Notes: generated by a model not told the origin, from the sequence alone. DNA of 64,000 nucleotides from Centrapalus pauciflorus (GCA_020465985.1 JAANYP010004312.1:100499-164498), one strand, 5' to 3'. Positions 47,003 to 60,471 are shown, counted from the stretch's first letter. Translations and numbers: made by a program.

Positions 47003-49511
47003 ATTGATTAGGGACTCTATTCGGTGAATTAGTTCTAACCACTTCATTTGGTCTACCTGACACAGGTGTTTGTTTCACAGCAGTCTTTGGTGTTGCTTCC
47101 ACAAGTTTCTCGGTGTTTTGAGAACCACTTGTGCTTGCTACACTTGGAGAGGTTTTATGTTGTTCCGACTTTCCATTTTTAGGTGTAGATTCTACCTTCC
47201 TATGTGGACAACTAGAAGCAACATGTCCCTTTTCATGACATCTAAAACAAGACATTTTATCAATTGACTTCTTATGCGTGCCCTTTGACTTAGGTGTCTC
47301 ACTAGTGTCATGTTCTTTTGGCTCACCTATAGTAACTGTTTCCTCTTTCTGATTATTAAAGTCAGGTTTGGCTTCTCCTATAATCTTATCACTAGAAGAT
47401 GGCACAAATTTGACTTTCTTAATCTTGGCATTGTTACTAGTCACCTTAGTTTCTTTATCCTTAACTAATTCAGACACAGGTTCAGATGCGACCTCTGATT
47501 CAACTGGTTTATCAGTTTTATCCTGAGGCTGAGGTACATAGTTATCATTGAAAGGTGGAGGACTCTCGTTATATCCTAAACCTACAGGTTTCTTAGACTG
47601 ACGATGTGCATCTAAGATCTTCCCTAGGTTCAATGAAGAGTTCCTAAACTTTTCTAATTTGCTATTCACCTCTGCAACCTTAACCTTAGCTTCAGCTAGC
47701 TCTACCTCTTTAATCTTAAACCCTTTGGTCAACGCCTCAACATGTTCATACATTAGTTCTATTCTAACACATTGCTCACTCAGCTTGTCTTTTAGAACTA
47801 TGACATGTTGTGCATCTGCCTTAAGCTTATTCCTAAGGTCTTCTTTTATATCTAAGAGGCTAGCATTGTCCGATTTTAAGGATTCATTTTGAGCAGTTAG
47901 ATTAGTATGTGTTTCTAGCACTAAATTTAATCTATCATTAGTAGTAGCACAGAAAGCACATAAATCGCGGAATGTAGAAGAGTTCAGAATTACCTTTGCG
48001 TGAGCTGATTCCACGTTTGCCATTTGTGTAGCAAACTCTAGAATTGTCTAACTGTCTGACTTCTCTACTAGCACAGGACTGGTATCATTCTGGCATCTAT
48101 CCTCTGCTTCTTGCTCTGCTCCGACACTTCCAGTCTCTGTTACTTCAGCCATGAAGGCTCTAGCGTTAGACTCTGGATGTGTACTCCAGTCGTATGTTCC
48201 ATCAAGCTGTCTGTCAGATGTGACATTGGTTAACAGACCAGTTGTGTTTGCCTCATTACTTGAACTACTCGGCTGATATCTCCTCTGAGATTGATTCTGG
48301 TAGTTCTCAACTTTAGGTCTTTGACACTCTCTAGCAAAATGTCCTAACCCTTGGCAGTTGTAGCACTTAACTTTGGATTTGTCGAATCCAATCTTATTGT
48401 TGTTGATATTTAGATTTCTGCCCGTCCTCTTGATGAATCTCTTGACTCGCTGAGTCACCATGGCCAGTTTCCAATGTAGATCCATCTCCTCTAAATCATC
48501 AGGATCTACCTGATCATAGTCTTCATCCCATAGAGCAGGATCTTTGATTTTTCCTTGAACGCAATTGCCATAGGCGGCCACAAATGAAGCCAAAAGATTA
48601 AATGATCTTCAGCTGATTTTGCGCTCATCGGCATCCTTGAGACGTAGATGCAGACTGAGTTGGCTTTTCTTCCGGTCTGGAGTACCCTAAGAAAGCCCGG
48701 CTCCCTGAGTCATCTACTTCAACTGGAGTCGATGTTTCACCCGTAAAGAATGCTGTAGCTGTCTTTAGGTCACTTGCCACTGAAGGTTTGGACTTCCCAA
48801 AATACATATCCGGATCCTGTACTTGGTCATACTCCCGTTCCTTCTTCAGCAACTGAAAATTATAGGCCCTCAGCGTTCCTATGACTCCTTCTAGAGTTAG
48901 AGTCTCATATTTGTCTTCATCATGCTTTATCAGCGCAACATACATCTCCCATTTTGCTGGTAAAGAATCTAGAATTTTCTCAATCTTCTCTAACTCACGA
49001 TACTCGACATCGTGATTGTCTAACTCAGTCAACAAGTGATAGAATCTAGTAATGGTGTCATCCAGCTTTTCATTTTTCGAAGCTTTGAAAATAGCGAACT
49101 GCTGCTTGAGCAATTCTGTTCTACCTTTCCTAACTCTTGGATTTCCTTCACACCTTTTCTCAAGAGCATCCCACAACTCTTTTGTTGTTCGTTGATTTCG
49201 AAATGTGTGCAGGATCTCCTGAGGTAAAGTCATTCGAATAATCGAGAATGCTCGGTTCTCGGCCTCATATAGCTTCTTATCATCATCTTTCAACATTTGA
49301 TATGACAAGACTCGTTGACGGCCTTCAACCTCTGTTGTAGGTGGAATGTATCCCTCGTCGATACAAATCCACATTCTCATATCATTGAATCGAGCGAAGT
49401 CGGCGAACCTATCCTTCCACCAATAATAATCCTCCAACTTCATCAGCTTAGGTGGAGAATTGCTTTTCCGACCTCATGATCCATTTCAATAAACCTTTGT
49501 AAACTTGTCAT
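47003..49511 (-). pseudogene. gag: gag of E3
   Basis: ATG 49511 (MTSLQRFIEM) then a shift near 49465 into the frame with LEDYYWWKDRFADFARFND, the gag-type domain of copia (LTLEGVIGTLRAYNFQLLKKE). A second break lies near 48630 and a stop at 48048-48050. Two zinc knuckles bracket a coiled-coil stretch: CYNCQGLGHFAREC near 48350 and CFRCHEKGHVASSC near 47235, with ELMYEHVEALTKGFKIKEVE between. Gag packages RNA in the particle. At about 47000 it runs into spacer sequence, so the gag tail and all of pol are missing. Confidence 0.85.
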
Positions 49512-50090
49512 TCTTTCTGAAAAGTTTGAATCTAAAACATAATTAACTTGATTTGAAATTAATTTAAATTAACACTTTCGAACTTGAGGAAGTTCGAATT
49601 TAATTAATTTTAAATTTGTTTGAAATTAAATTCGAAATTAAGTTTGAAATCCACCAAATTCGAAATAATAACAAAGTCGAAGGTCTAGCCAAATTCGAAT
49701 TCTTAAATTCGAATATAGTAAAATTCGAATATGGGCAAATTCGAATCAATCAAATAAAATCGAATCAAACCCTAAAATAACTTCGACGGGAGCGTATTTT
49801 CCGACAAATTCGAATTTCAAATAAACCCTAATACTCCCTTGATGTTCGAGCGCCGCAAGTTCGAAAAACGGCTAAAAGTTCGAGTTTTTTCAACTTTTCA
49901 TATTAAACCAAAGTTTTTAGGATTAAAAACTCTGATTTCTACCAAAAATGTTGAACTTACATGAACTTTTTCCCTATATCTTACTTGAAAAACTCGATAT
50001 CTATCCAAAACCGCGATTTGACCGTCCAAAAACGTCAAGAAACCACAGATGTTACTTGTGAACACGAAGAATATCATGAACACCCTTATG

Positions 50091-50102
50091 GCTCTGATAC
50101 CA
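50091..50102 (-). promoter_or_regulatory. Primer binding site of E3 (initiator Met-tRNA)
   Basis: On the - strand TGGTATCAGAGC follows the LTR end (CTTACA) after two bases (AG). It is complementary to the 3' end of plant initiator Met tRNA, the usual copia primer. Confidence 0.9.
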
Positions 50103-50104
50103 CT

Positions 50105-50686
50105 TGTAAGGTCGTCTGACTATGGATCCTATCTTGACGCGACACCTGCCAACGAGTGCGGAATCCTCGTTAGCGGCTTGACGGATAGACCACGCACACC
50201 GAAACACGGAGACTAGCACAATGATAGACGAACAACGGATCGTCCCAACACGATGATTCTCTCCAAACGAAACTCTCTGAATGCTAGCAAGTTCGAGATC
50301 GCCCTTTGCACTAATCGCTCTGAAATTCTGCAAAAGTCTAATAATTAATCGAATTAACCCTTAATTATACTGCCCAGTTCGAATTTGTCTAGGACAAGTT
50401 CGAACATGGCCCAAGGCCTTTTCGATCTTGTCCTCTAACAAATTCGATTCTCAGCCTTCAAACTTATGTTTGAACTTATGTTTGAACTTATCTTTGAACT
50501 TATGTTTCATCTTATTGTAATACATTACACCAAGTTCAAACACATATACAATTAATATCAAACATATGTAAACAAACATATAACAAACATATAACAAATA
50601 CTTGTTAATTTATAATAATAGTCAAATCGGCTTTTACAAAATATGTCTATACTTAGACGGCTATCATCACACAGGGTGCACTAACA
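50105..50686 (-). repeat. 5' LTR of E3
   Basis: TGTAAGGTCG...GCACTAACA on +, 582 bases, with TG/CA ends and the TTTGAACTTAT run at about 50460-50510. Confidence 0.9.
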
Positions 50687-52446
50687 TCCTATTAGGTTCT
50701 AATTGAAGTTATATATGATTTTTTTGAACTTTTATCCGTCAAAAGTTGTGATTTTAAACCACAAAGTTTCAACTCAAATAAACATCAAATAAACTCGATT
50801 TTTGCCATAATAATGTCATAATCTACCCATACTATGTATAATAATGATTACTATACCTAAGTATATGAGTATGTTCAAGAAATGGAAGCAAAACTTCGAA
50901 GAATAGTGAGAAATTCGAAAACGACAATTTCGAAGAACAAGTTCCAGATCGCCGGAGACATGTTTGAATGAAGAAATTCGAGGGTAGGTGCCTTAAATGA
51001 AGTACTGTTGACCTAATAATACCAACTAACTCCAAAGTTAGCATAAGTTCGAACTTCCTGACAACTTCGAAGTGAAGTTCGAATTTGTCTGAATTTCGAA
51101 CTTAAGTGAAAATTTTGAAAATACTTGAATAAAATTCAACTTTTTCGTGTAACGGAATTTTACAAACCTTGCAGAATCATTCACACTAACCAACAGATTT
51201 TCACGAAATATTTGTTTATTCAACCAAAAATGCATCCTAGTAACTTTGACATTTTTCCTACTTAGAATAAAATAAAATAAAATAACATAAAATAAAAGAA
51301 AAGAAAATAAATAAAGTAAAATAAAGTTTGAATAACATTTAAACTTAAGCTACTCAAAAGTACTTTTACAAAATGTACGACCTAAACTAACAAAATATTT
51401 TTGCGAGATAGTCAAAGAAGGTTCAATCAGATAGCGGTGTCAAACGCACTTTTAGTATTACACTTTCACACTTAGGAATTTTTGATTCCTTTGATTGTTT
51501 GTCGTGATATACATTTCAAGTCGATTATCGGTATGATTTTCCCTTTAAACATTTAACACTTTGGAATATCCCTTGGCCTTTTTATTTATAAAGAAACTAC
51601 CTTACGTGTCTCATACTTAGATATACTTCTATGATCAAGGCAGACACACAATGATTATAACTTTTCGGTATTGCAAATTTTCTTTAAAAGGCAACCGTCG
51701 GACACAGTTCTGTATTTACATACAACAAAGTGTCTTAGTTTGTCTTAGAGTTCCTTTTAAGTTAACAAGACAGCGGTGACAGGTCTGTACTTACGTACAA
51801 CAAAGCGACTTATCTTGCTAACTTGAGTCAAAACAGAGGTGCAGGTCTGTAGTTACGTACAACAAAGCGACTTGTTTTGACTCCCTCTTCTTTATCAAAA
51901 TTTTTCTTTTCTTTTCTTTTCTTTAAGATGTATTTGATGTTGCTATACATCCCCAGAAAGTGTGCATACCTCATTTAGAATCATTGTCTGTATGTCTCTA
52001 ACGTAAAAATTAAGACCATTTGGTCATACATCTAAGTTAGTTACACCTATGACTTTTTCTTGAATATTTTATTAGCGCTTGAGATTTCTTTTGTGTATTA
52101 TGCCTACCAACACATCAAACAGGAAAGGGTATATCACTTAAAATTTAAGGTGCATTATGTGTGAAAGCTTAACACTTAGAGTTTGTTTAGACGGTGCTAT
52201 TTCGTCACTTTGAACCTATGTCTCTAAAACTTAACTCATTTTTCTAATATTCTCTTTTTTTGAACTTTTTATGGTTTTCTCTCCTTTTTTTTCTTTTGTT
52301 TTTCATTTTTAAGATAGGCTAATAAACTAACCTACTAACTTACAATAAAAGGTAATAAATTCTACTTAACCACTAACTTACTAAAAAAAAAAAAATTCTA
52401 CTCAACCACTAACTTACTATAAAAAGAAAGAAAATATACTAAGGTC
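50687..52446 (-). other. E2 spacer, right part, between pol and aORF
   Basis: No ORF of note. 50687-51200 is TTCGAA-rich; 51265-51320 has (AAAAT)n; 51690-51890 holds three related stem-loop units (listed separately); 51900-51930 is a CTTTT run. Closely matched by 59844-61015 in E1 from 51210 on. Confidence 0.7.
51690..51883. repeat. Stem-loop array of E2
   Basis: Three units share a loop like GGTCTGTACTTACGTACAAC followed by AAAGCGACTT. Unit 2: arms 51759-51770 and 51813-51824 (11 of 12 pairs). Unit 3: arms GAGTCAAAACA at 51825-51835 and TGTTTTGACTC at 51873-51883 (11 of 11). Unit 1 (51696-51735) has only a short stem. Confidence 0.75.
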
Positions 52447-55400
52447 AAGTTACTCTGGATTACGCATTCCATTTAGTTGAACTAACAACTCAAAGCGTGA
52501 CTTATCAAAAGCTTTTGTGAATAAATCTGCATTATTATCTTCCTTTGCCACTTTTACCAGTTTAATTCAGTTCTTTTCAGCACAATCACGTATGAAATGA
52601 TGTCTTATGTCTATGTGCTTTGTTTTACTGTGTTTAACTGGATTATTAGTTATAGCAATTGTACATTGATTATCTATCCTAATGGGAGTATGAGTGTAAG
52701 TCAAACTGTAATCCCGCAATTGTTGTTGTATCCAAAAACCTGTGAACAGCAACTACCAGCAGCTACATATTCGGCCTCGCACGTTGACACGGCTACCGAA
52801 GTCTGTTTCTTGCATTGCCAGGATACGAGCCTCCCTTCAAGGAACTGACAACCTCTAGTTGTGGATTTCCGGTTCAAGCTGCAACCTCCATAATGTGAAT
52901 CCGTGTATGCTTCCAATTCCAGATCACCATCAGCGTGATACCAAAGTCCCAACTTCGGTTTCGACTTGAGGTATCTCAGAATACGCTTCACAGCTTTCAT
53001 ATGTATTTCTTTCGGATTGGCTTGAAACCTAGCACAAATACACACAGCAAACATAATGTCAGGTCTAGAAGCAGTTAAATACATGAGTGATCCGATCATG
53101 GCTCGATATAGAGTCGGATCCACATCATTATCACTTCCTGTACCCGGTCCGAGATTGTGATTCACTTGAATCGGAGTACTAAAATGAGCAGTCAGCTTTG
53201 TTCCTTCCATCCCGAAGCGCTCCAGAATATCGTAGACATATTTCGTCTGATGGATAAACATGCCCTCCTTTCTCTGTTTAACTTGCAAACCCAGAAAGAA
53301 GTTTAACTCTCTCAGAGCACTCATCTCAAACTTTGACTTCATAACCTTCTCAAAATCTTTGCACATTTTTTCGTTGGATGACCCCAAAATGATGTCATCA
53401 ACGTACACTTGTACCAAGATAAATTCTTCTCCCTTTCTTTTCACAAATAAAGTACTATCAATTCTCCCTCTTTCAAACCTGTTGTCCAAAAGATGTGTTG
53501 AACTCATACCATGCCCTTGGTGCCTGATGCAATCCATACAGAGCCTTATCAAGACGATACACTCTGTCTGGATACTTTGGATCTGTAAACCCGGGCGGTT
53601 GTTCGACATACACCAGTTCCTTCACCTTGCCATACAGGAAGGCACTCTTTACATCCAACTGATAGACCTTAAATCCTTTGAAGGACGCAAAGGCCAGAAA
53701 CAGATGAATTGCGTCGAGCCTTACCACTGGTGCAAACACCTCGTTGTAAACGATTCCCTCCTCTTGGTTGAATCCATTTACTACAAGTCTTGCCTTCTTG
53801 CGAGTAACAATACCCCGATCATCTCTCTTGCACTTAAAAACCCACTTGGTTCCTATTGCAACTTCTCCTCGAGGTAGCGGCACTAACTGCCACACTTCAA
53901 GCTTTCTGAATTGTGACAGTTTTTCTTGCATTGCTTCAACCCAAGAATTGTCTTTCAGTGCCATTTGCACATTCTTCGGCTCAACATGTGTGAAACGCCT
54001 CGGAGTCATTAATTATCGACAACAGCACTGTGTTGTTATTCAAACTACTCCTAGTTCTCACACCGGTATTCGGATTTCCTATGATGCTCTCAATTGGATG
54101 ATCCTTGTTTATCCTTGATGTCTCAATCTCATCGACTCTAAGATTGTCTCCTAAGTTTGATCCTATTTCACCCAGTGGGGGAACGAATTCAGACGTTACA
54201 TTCTCTTCCTCATGATCACTGTCCTTGGAGTTAGAAGTAGTAGTCTGATTCTCGTTTGTAGGTAACTCAGGTTCATACTCTGATGGAACTCTATCTTCTG
54301 CCGTAGTAGGCTCAGAAGTTGATGGAATGCTTGTCTTTGGAAAACCTTGACCGTCGTCATTCAGATTTAATGACGATAAGTCATTTTCAATTGTACCTGC
54401 ATTTCCATCCGAAGGAATGTTAAATGATTCAAAGAATGAGTCATAATCAAATGTCCATTCCGGACCAGTTTGGGGTTCACGTGTATAACTTGTTACATCA
54501 ATGTTATACACAATTTCTAACGTACCGTTTGTTTTGTTAAAAACCCTTTTGTTTGGTGAGTTAGGCACATAACCTAGGAAATAACCTTCGTCAGCCTTTT
54601 CACCAAACTTAGGTTAATGTTTTGTATTCATTAATATACACGGTACCCCAAACGGTTCGAAGCCAGTTAAATTTGGTGGTCTTTTATTCAAAACTTCATA
54701 ACAGATTTTGTTCAATGATTTGAGAGTAGGGACCCGGTTTAAAACATGACATGCGGTATTCACTGCCTCCCCCCAAAACATGGTAGGAAGCTTTGAATCT
54801 GAGAGCATGGTCCTTGCTGCCTCAATCAAAGTCCTGTTCTTCCGTTCTGCCACCCCATTTGGTTGTGGCTCATAAGTCGCACTAAATTGATGCACTATGC
54901 CTTTGGATAGGCAATATACACCAATTACTATGTTTTTAAACTTTGTTACATTATCACTGCTGATACATTTTACTCTCGTCCCATAGGAGTTTTCGACTTG
55001 GTCTAAGAACCCAATCAACTTTGCAGTTGTTTCGTCCTTCGTACCTAAAAAAGAAAACCCATGAAAAACGTGAGTAATCAACAGTGATAACTAAACAGTA
55101 CCAACTACCACCTATACTCCTTTTGTTGATAGGTCCGAATAGGTCCATTTGCAACAAATCGAAAGTGGAAGCTATTGAGTTCTGAGTCATAGACTTGTGT
55201 GACTTCTTGTGTTGTTTGCCTTTCTTACACGGTACACACTTGTCTTCAAACTGAAAACTCTTCATTGGGACACCTTGCACCAGATCATGTTTAGTGATGT
55301 AGTTCATTTTCCTTAGGTGCAAGTGTGCCATGCGTCTGTGCCATAAGACGGATTCGGTCTCTAAAGCTTTAGACAACAGACAGGTTGTTCCCATCGACAA

Positions 55401-55787
55401 ATCTGAGATGTTCATGTCCAACATGTACAAATCATTTTTCCTTGGGGCTCTCATCATAATCCACTCTTCAGGTATTTTGAATCCCGGCTTCAGCACTAAC
55501 GCTTCAGTATCAGTAAAAAGAATTGAATTCTTCTTATCCCAGATCTGAGAGACACTAATGAGATCGTGAGCAAGCCTATCAACGTGATATACTTGATCAA
55601 GTGTGATAGTCCCATTAGTGATCACTCCTCTTCCAGTGATATTTCCTTCCTTGTTCCCAGCGAATGATACGAATCCCTTGTTCCCTCCCTTGAAGTCTGT
55701 GAGCAGACTTGTTTCCCCAGTCATGTGCCTAGAGCAACCACTGTCGACGAAACACTTGTTGTTTAGACCGGTAGTTATCTCCTGCAC
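52447..55787 (-). pseudogene. pol: pol of E2: protease, integrase, RT, RNase H
   Basis: In reading order: aspartic protease with FVDSGCSRHMTG near 55745; integrase with its zinc part (LWHRRMAHLHLRKMN...CVPCKKGKQHK) near 55340-55220 and core (QMDLFGP; SSDNVTKF; PQPNGVAERKNRTLIEAARTM) to about 54750; integrase tail and an acidic linker to 54000; RT with GTKWVFKCK, YVEQPPGF and the catalytic YVDD near 53405; RNase H with SRPDIMFAVC, YTDSHYGGC and CEAEYVAAGSCC near 52760. Frame breaks occur near 55060, 54600, 54000, 53500 and 52745, and a TGA at 52567. The last 40 codons (NADLFTKAFDKSRFELLVQL) run to 52447. It is a copia order and clearly inactive. Confidence 0.88.
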
Positions 55788-55802
55788 ATGAAAGAAAACA
55801 AG

Positions 55803-58653
55803 TTAGTTATCACGGGGAACCCAAGCCATGACTGACTTGGTAATACCATTCTCATCCACATACGTGAACTCCTTCAAATACCCATCTCTCCTTTCAGGTG
55901 ACTTGGGTGATTGATGGAGAACCTGTTGTGGAGCTGAGTGATTTAAAATCACTCTTGGCCTTTGGATCGACATTTTCTGTTGAGCCCTTGAATAGTTTCT
56001 ATTATATGGCATATCAGATTGATATCCCTGGGCTCTTCCTGGTGTCTGATGTCTTTGAGGAGTGTGAGACCTAACCGAAGTGTAAGCTCTTCTAGGTGTT
56101 GTACTCCTATAAACTTGTTGAGGTCCTGGCCTATATTGATTAGGGACTCTATTCGGTGAATTAGTCCTAACCACTTCATTTGGTCTAACCGACACCGGTA
56201 CTTGTCTAACAGCAGTCTTTGGTGTGGCATTCACAATTTTCTCAGTGTTTTGAGAACCACTTGTGCTAGCTACACTTGGTGAGGGTTTATGTTGTTCAGG
56301 CTTTCCAACGATAGGTGTAGATTCTTCCTCCTTATATGCACAGCTAGACGCAACATGTCCCCTTTCATGAGATCTAAAACAAGACATCTTATCAATTGAC
56401 TTCTTATGTGTGCCCTTTGACTTTGGTGTCTCACTAGTGTCAGGTTCTTTCTTCTCAACTACCGTGACTATTTCCTCTTTCTGATTATTAACTTCAGGTC
56501 TAGCTTCTCCTAGAATTCTGTAACTAGAAGACTGCACAAACTTGACTTTCTTAATCGTAGTATTATTATTAGTCACCTTAGTTGATTTATCCTTATCAGA
56601 TGCAGATACAGTTTCAGCTGCTACCCCTGATTCAACCGGTTTATCAGTTTTATCCTGAGGCTGAGGCACATAGTTATCGTTGAAAGGTGGAGGACTCTCT
56701 TGATAACCTAAACCTACTGGTTTCTTATATTGACGCTGTGCATCTAAGATTTTCCCTAGATTTAATTAAGAGTTCCTAAACTTTTCTAACTTAATATTTA
56801 CCTCGGCAACTTTAACTCTTGATTCAGCTATCTCGACCTCCTTAATTGTAAGTTCTTTGGTTAAAGCCACAACTTGCTCATACATCAGTTCTATCCTGAC
56901 ACATTGCTCACTTAATTTGTCTTTTAGAACAATAACGTCTTGAGCATCTGCTTTCAGCTTAATCCTAAGATCTTCTTTAATATCAAGGAGGCTAACATTA
57001 TCTGATTTTAAGGATTCTATTTGAGCAGTTAAATTGCTATGTGATTCTAGAACTAAATTCAATCTATCATTAGTAGTAGCACATAAAACACATAATTCAC
57101 GGAATGTAGAAAAGTTCAGAATTACTTTTTTGTGATCCGATTCCACATTAGCCATTTGTGCGGCAAACTCCAGAATGGTCCGATTGTCTGACTTCTCCAC
57201 TAACACAGGACTTGTATCATTCTGTTCGTTGTCCTCTGTTACTTCCTCTGCTCTGACATCCACAGTCTCAGTCACTTCAGCCATGATGGATTAGACTCAG
57301 GATGTGAACTCATATCATACGTCCCATCGAGCTGTCTGTCAGATGTCACATTGGTTAACAGACCAACGATATTTGCTTGATTGCCTGAACTACCAGACTG
57401 ATATCTTCCCTGAGATTGATTCTGATAGTTTTCAACTTTGGGTCGTTGACACTCTCGAGAAAAGTGTCCTAATCCTTGGCAGTGATAACACTTAAATTTG
57501 GATTTGTCGAACTCAATTTTATTGTTGCTAACATTCAGATTTCTGCCTGTTCATTTTATGAACCTTTTGACCCGCTGAGTCACCATTGCCAGTTTCCATT
57601 AAAGGTCCATTTCCTCCAAATCATCAGGATCTACCTGATCATAGTCCTCTTCCCATAATGCAGGATCATTGATTGTTCCTAGTAATCAATTTCCATATGC
57701 TGCAACAAACGAAGCCAAAAGATTCAGATGAGTTTCGGCTGATTGTGCACTCATAGGCATCTTTGTGTACTGTTGAGAAGTAGAAGCTGAGTGAGTCAAT
57801 TTCTCTTCCGGTTTAGAATACCCTAATAAAGCCCGACTGCTTGTTTCTTCTACGTCCACTGGAATAGACGCTTCACCCGTAAAGAAAGTTGTAGTTGTTT
57901 TCAGTTCACTCGCGACAGAAGGTTTTGACTTTCCAAAATACATCTCTGGATCTTGGACCTGATCATATTCCTTCTCTTTTTTAAGTAACTGAAAGTTGTA
58001 AGCCCTCATCATACCAATAACTCCTTCGAGAGTAAGAGTTTCGAATTTTTCCTCATCATGCTTTATAAGCACTGTGTACATCTCCCACTTCGCAGGTAAA
58101 GCATCAAGAAGCTTCTCTATCTTCTCAAATTCACGATACTCTACGTCGTGATTATCCAGCTCTGTCAATAAATGGTAGAACTTTGTGATTGTCTCATCCA
58201 GCTTTTCGTTTTTCAGTGCTTTGAAAATTGCAAACTACTGTTTCAGCATCTCGGTCCTTCCTTTTCGAACCCTCGGATTTCCATCACACCGTTTCTCGAG
58301 TGCATCCCATAGCTCTTTAGCTGTACGATGATTCCTGAAGGTGTGTAGAATCTCCTGAGGTAGTGTCATGTGAATGATTGAAAATGCTCTGTTTTCGGCC
58401 TCATACAGTTTCTTGTCATCATCCTTCATCTTTTGATATGTCAAGACATTCTGACGGCCCTAAAACTCCTGAGTAGGTGGAATGTATCATCGATACAGAT
58501 CCACATTCGCATGTCGTTGAAACACGCAAAGTCAGCAAACCTATCCTTCCACCAGTAGTAGTCTTCCAACCTCGTTAGTTTTGGCGGAAAATTTGCCTTG
58601 CCAACCTCGTGGACCATTTCGATAAACTTTTGCAAACTAGTCATCCTTTCCAA
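55803..58653 (-). pseudogene. gag: gag of E2
   Basis: From ATG 58653 or 58644: LEDYYWWKDRFADFACFND, then breaks near 58480 and 58235. The gag domain continues at 58168-57686 (LDALPAKWEMYTVLIKHDEEKFETLTLEGVIG has the family pattern). The first knuckle region (57500-57400) is damaged. 57284-56766 is a coiled-coil stretch (LIKELTIKEVEIAE-like), and 56669-55803 carries the second knuckle, degraded to CFRSHERGHVASSC (second Cys replaced by Ser) and a Pro/Arg/Gln-rich tail absent from E3. Continuous with pol in the original polyprotein. Confidence 0.85.
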
Positions 58654-59218
58654 ATTTTTGTATTCGAACTTAGGTAATTAAATTTAAAATTAATTTAAAA
58701 TAAACCCTTTCGAACTTAAGTAAGTTCTAATTAGTTTAATAATAAATTCGTTTGAAATTAAATTCGAAATTTAGTTCGAAATCAACAAATTCGAAATTCT
58801 GACAAGTTCGAGGTTTCTGACAAGTTCGGAGTCTGGCAAATTCGAATGCTAGCAAATTCGAATCTCAGCCAAATTCGAATGAAAGCCTAAATCAAGTTCA
58901 TGAGGAACGCATTTTCTGACAAATTTGAGATTTCTGACAAATTCGAATAAACCCTAATGCCCTGTATGTTCGAGCGCCGCAAGTTCGAAAAACGGCCAAA
59001 AGTTTGATTTTTTTTTTTTAACTTTTCAGTTTAAACCAAAGTTTTTAGGACTAAAAACTATGATTTCAACTAAAATGATGAACTAATATGAACTCTTCTC
59101 CGTTATCTTGCTTGTATAACTCGAAAAACCAATCAAAAAGTGAGTTTTCCGTCCAAAAACGCCAAGAAACCAAGAATGTTGATTATGAACACGAAGAACA
59201 CGATGAACACCCTTACGT

Positions 59219-59229
59219 CTCTGATACCA
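59219..59229 (-). promoter_or_regulatory. Primer binding site of E2
   Basis: TGGTATCAGAG on -, two bases inside the 5' LTR end; the 12th base differs (A instead of C) from the E3 site. Confidence 0.88.
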
Positions 59230-59231
59230 CT

Positions 59232-59838
59232 TGTAAGGTCACCTACCTACGGATCCTATCTTGACGCGACGCCGTCCAACGAGTGCGGAATCCTCGTTAG
59301 CGGTTTGACGGATAGATCATACACACGAAACACGGAGACACACACGATGATAGACGCAAACTAGAACGCTCCGACACGTGATTCTCTCCAAGAACACACA
59401 CAAAAACCTCTGCAAGTTTGTAATCGCCCTTAGCCTTAATTCTCTGCAAAAGTTCTTAATTAAAACAGATTAACTCTTAATTATAACCCTCATATTCGAA
59501 CTTGCCTTTGACAAGTTCGAGATGGCCCAAGCCCACGAACTTGTCCACCATAAGTTCGAACCATGGCCTTTGAACTTATTCTAGAACTTGTCTTTGAACT
59601 TGTTCTAGAACTTATGTTTGAACTTACCTTTGAACTTATGTTTGAACTTATCTTTGAACTTATCTTTGAACTTATTGTAAAACATCAATTACGACCAAGT
59701 TCAAACATATATACAATCAATATCAAACATATATCAAACATATATCAAACACTTATTAATATGCAATTACGAACAAATTGACTATTACAAAATATCATCT
59801 ATACTTAGACTGCTATCGTCACACAGGATGCACTAACA
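59232..59838 (-). repeat. 5' LTR of E2, intact
   Basis: TGTAAGGTCA...GCACTAACA on +, 607 bases. A TTTGAACTTAT(G/C) tandem run spans about 59567-59680. It serves as the empty-site reference for the insertions in the 3' LTR. Confidence 0.92.
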
Positions 59839-60279
59839 CGCAATGTTTGTTTCTTTAACTAAAAATGCATCCTAGAAACTTTGACCTTTATCTTACTTAA
59901 AATAAAATAAAATAAAATAAAGTAAACCAAAATTAAAACTACACAAAAGTACTTTTAAAAAATTACAACTTATACTAACAGAATATTTTTGCGAGATAGG
60001 CAAAGATGGTTCAATCAAATAGCGGTGTCAAACGCATTTTCAGTATTTCACTTTCACACTTAGGAATTTTTATTCCTTTGGTTTTTTGTCGTGATATACA
60101 TTCCAAGCCGATTGTCGGTATGATTTTCCCTTTAAACATTTAACACTTTGGAAATTCCCTTGGCCTTTTTATTTATCAAGAAACTATCTTACGTGTCCCA
60201 TACTTAGGTATACTTCTATGATCAAGGCAGACACACAATGATTATAACTTTTCGGTATTGCAAATTTTCTTTAAAAGGA

Positions 60280-60471
60280 AAACATCGGACACAGTTCTGT
60301 ATTTACATTCAACAGAGTGTCTAAGTTTGTCTTAAAGTTCCTTTTAAGTTAGCAAGACAGCGGTTACAGGTATGTACTTACGTACAACAAAGCGACTTAT
60401 CTTGCTAGCTTAAGTCAAAACAGAGGTGACAGGTCTTTACTTACCTACAACAAAGCGACTTGTTTTGACTT
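60280..60471. repeat. Stem-loop array of E1
   Basis: Same three units as in E2. Unit 2 arms 60346-60357 and 60400-60411 (11 of 12). Unit 3 arms AAGTCAAAACA at 60412-60422 and TGTTTTGACTT at 60461-60471 (11 of 11); the outer pair is A-T here and G-C in E2. Confidence 0.75.

Larger units (their letters stand above)
43244..50686 (-). mobile_element. Copia element E3: pol-less deletion derivative
   Basis: Complete at both ends: 5' LTR on the right with PBS, 3' LTR on the left with PPT (gactccccctttat in reverse complement). Between them only gag (49511 to about 47003) and aORF (46790 to 43828) remain. Protease, integrase, RT, RNase H, the stem-loop spacer and the last part of gag are gone, with the junction near 47000. 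LTRs differ at about 15 sites plus one 39-bp indel (about 2.7 %), so E3 is younger than E2. Confidence 0.9.
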
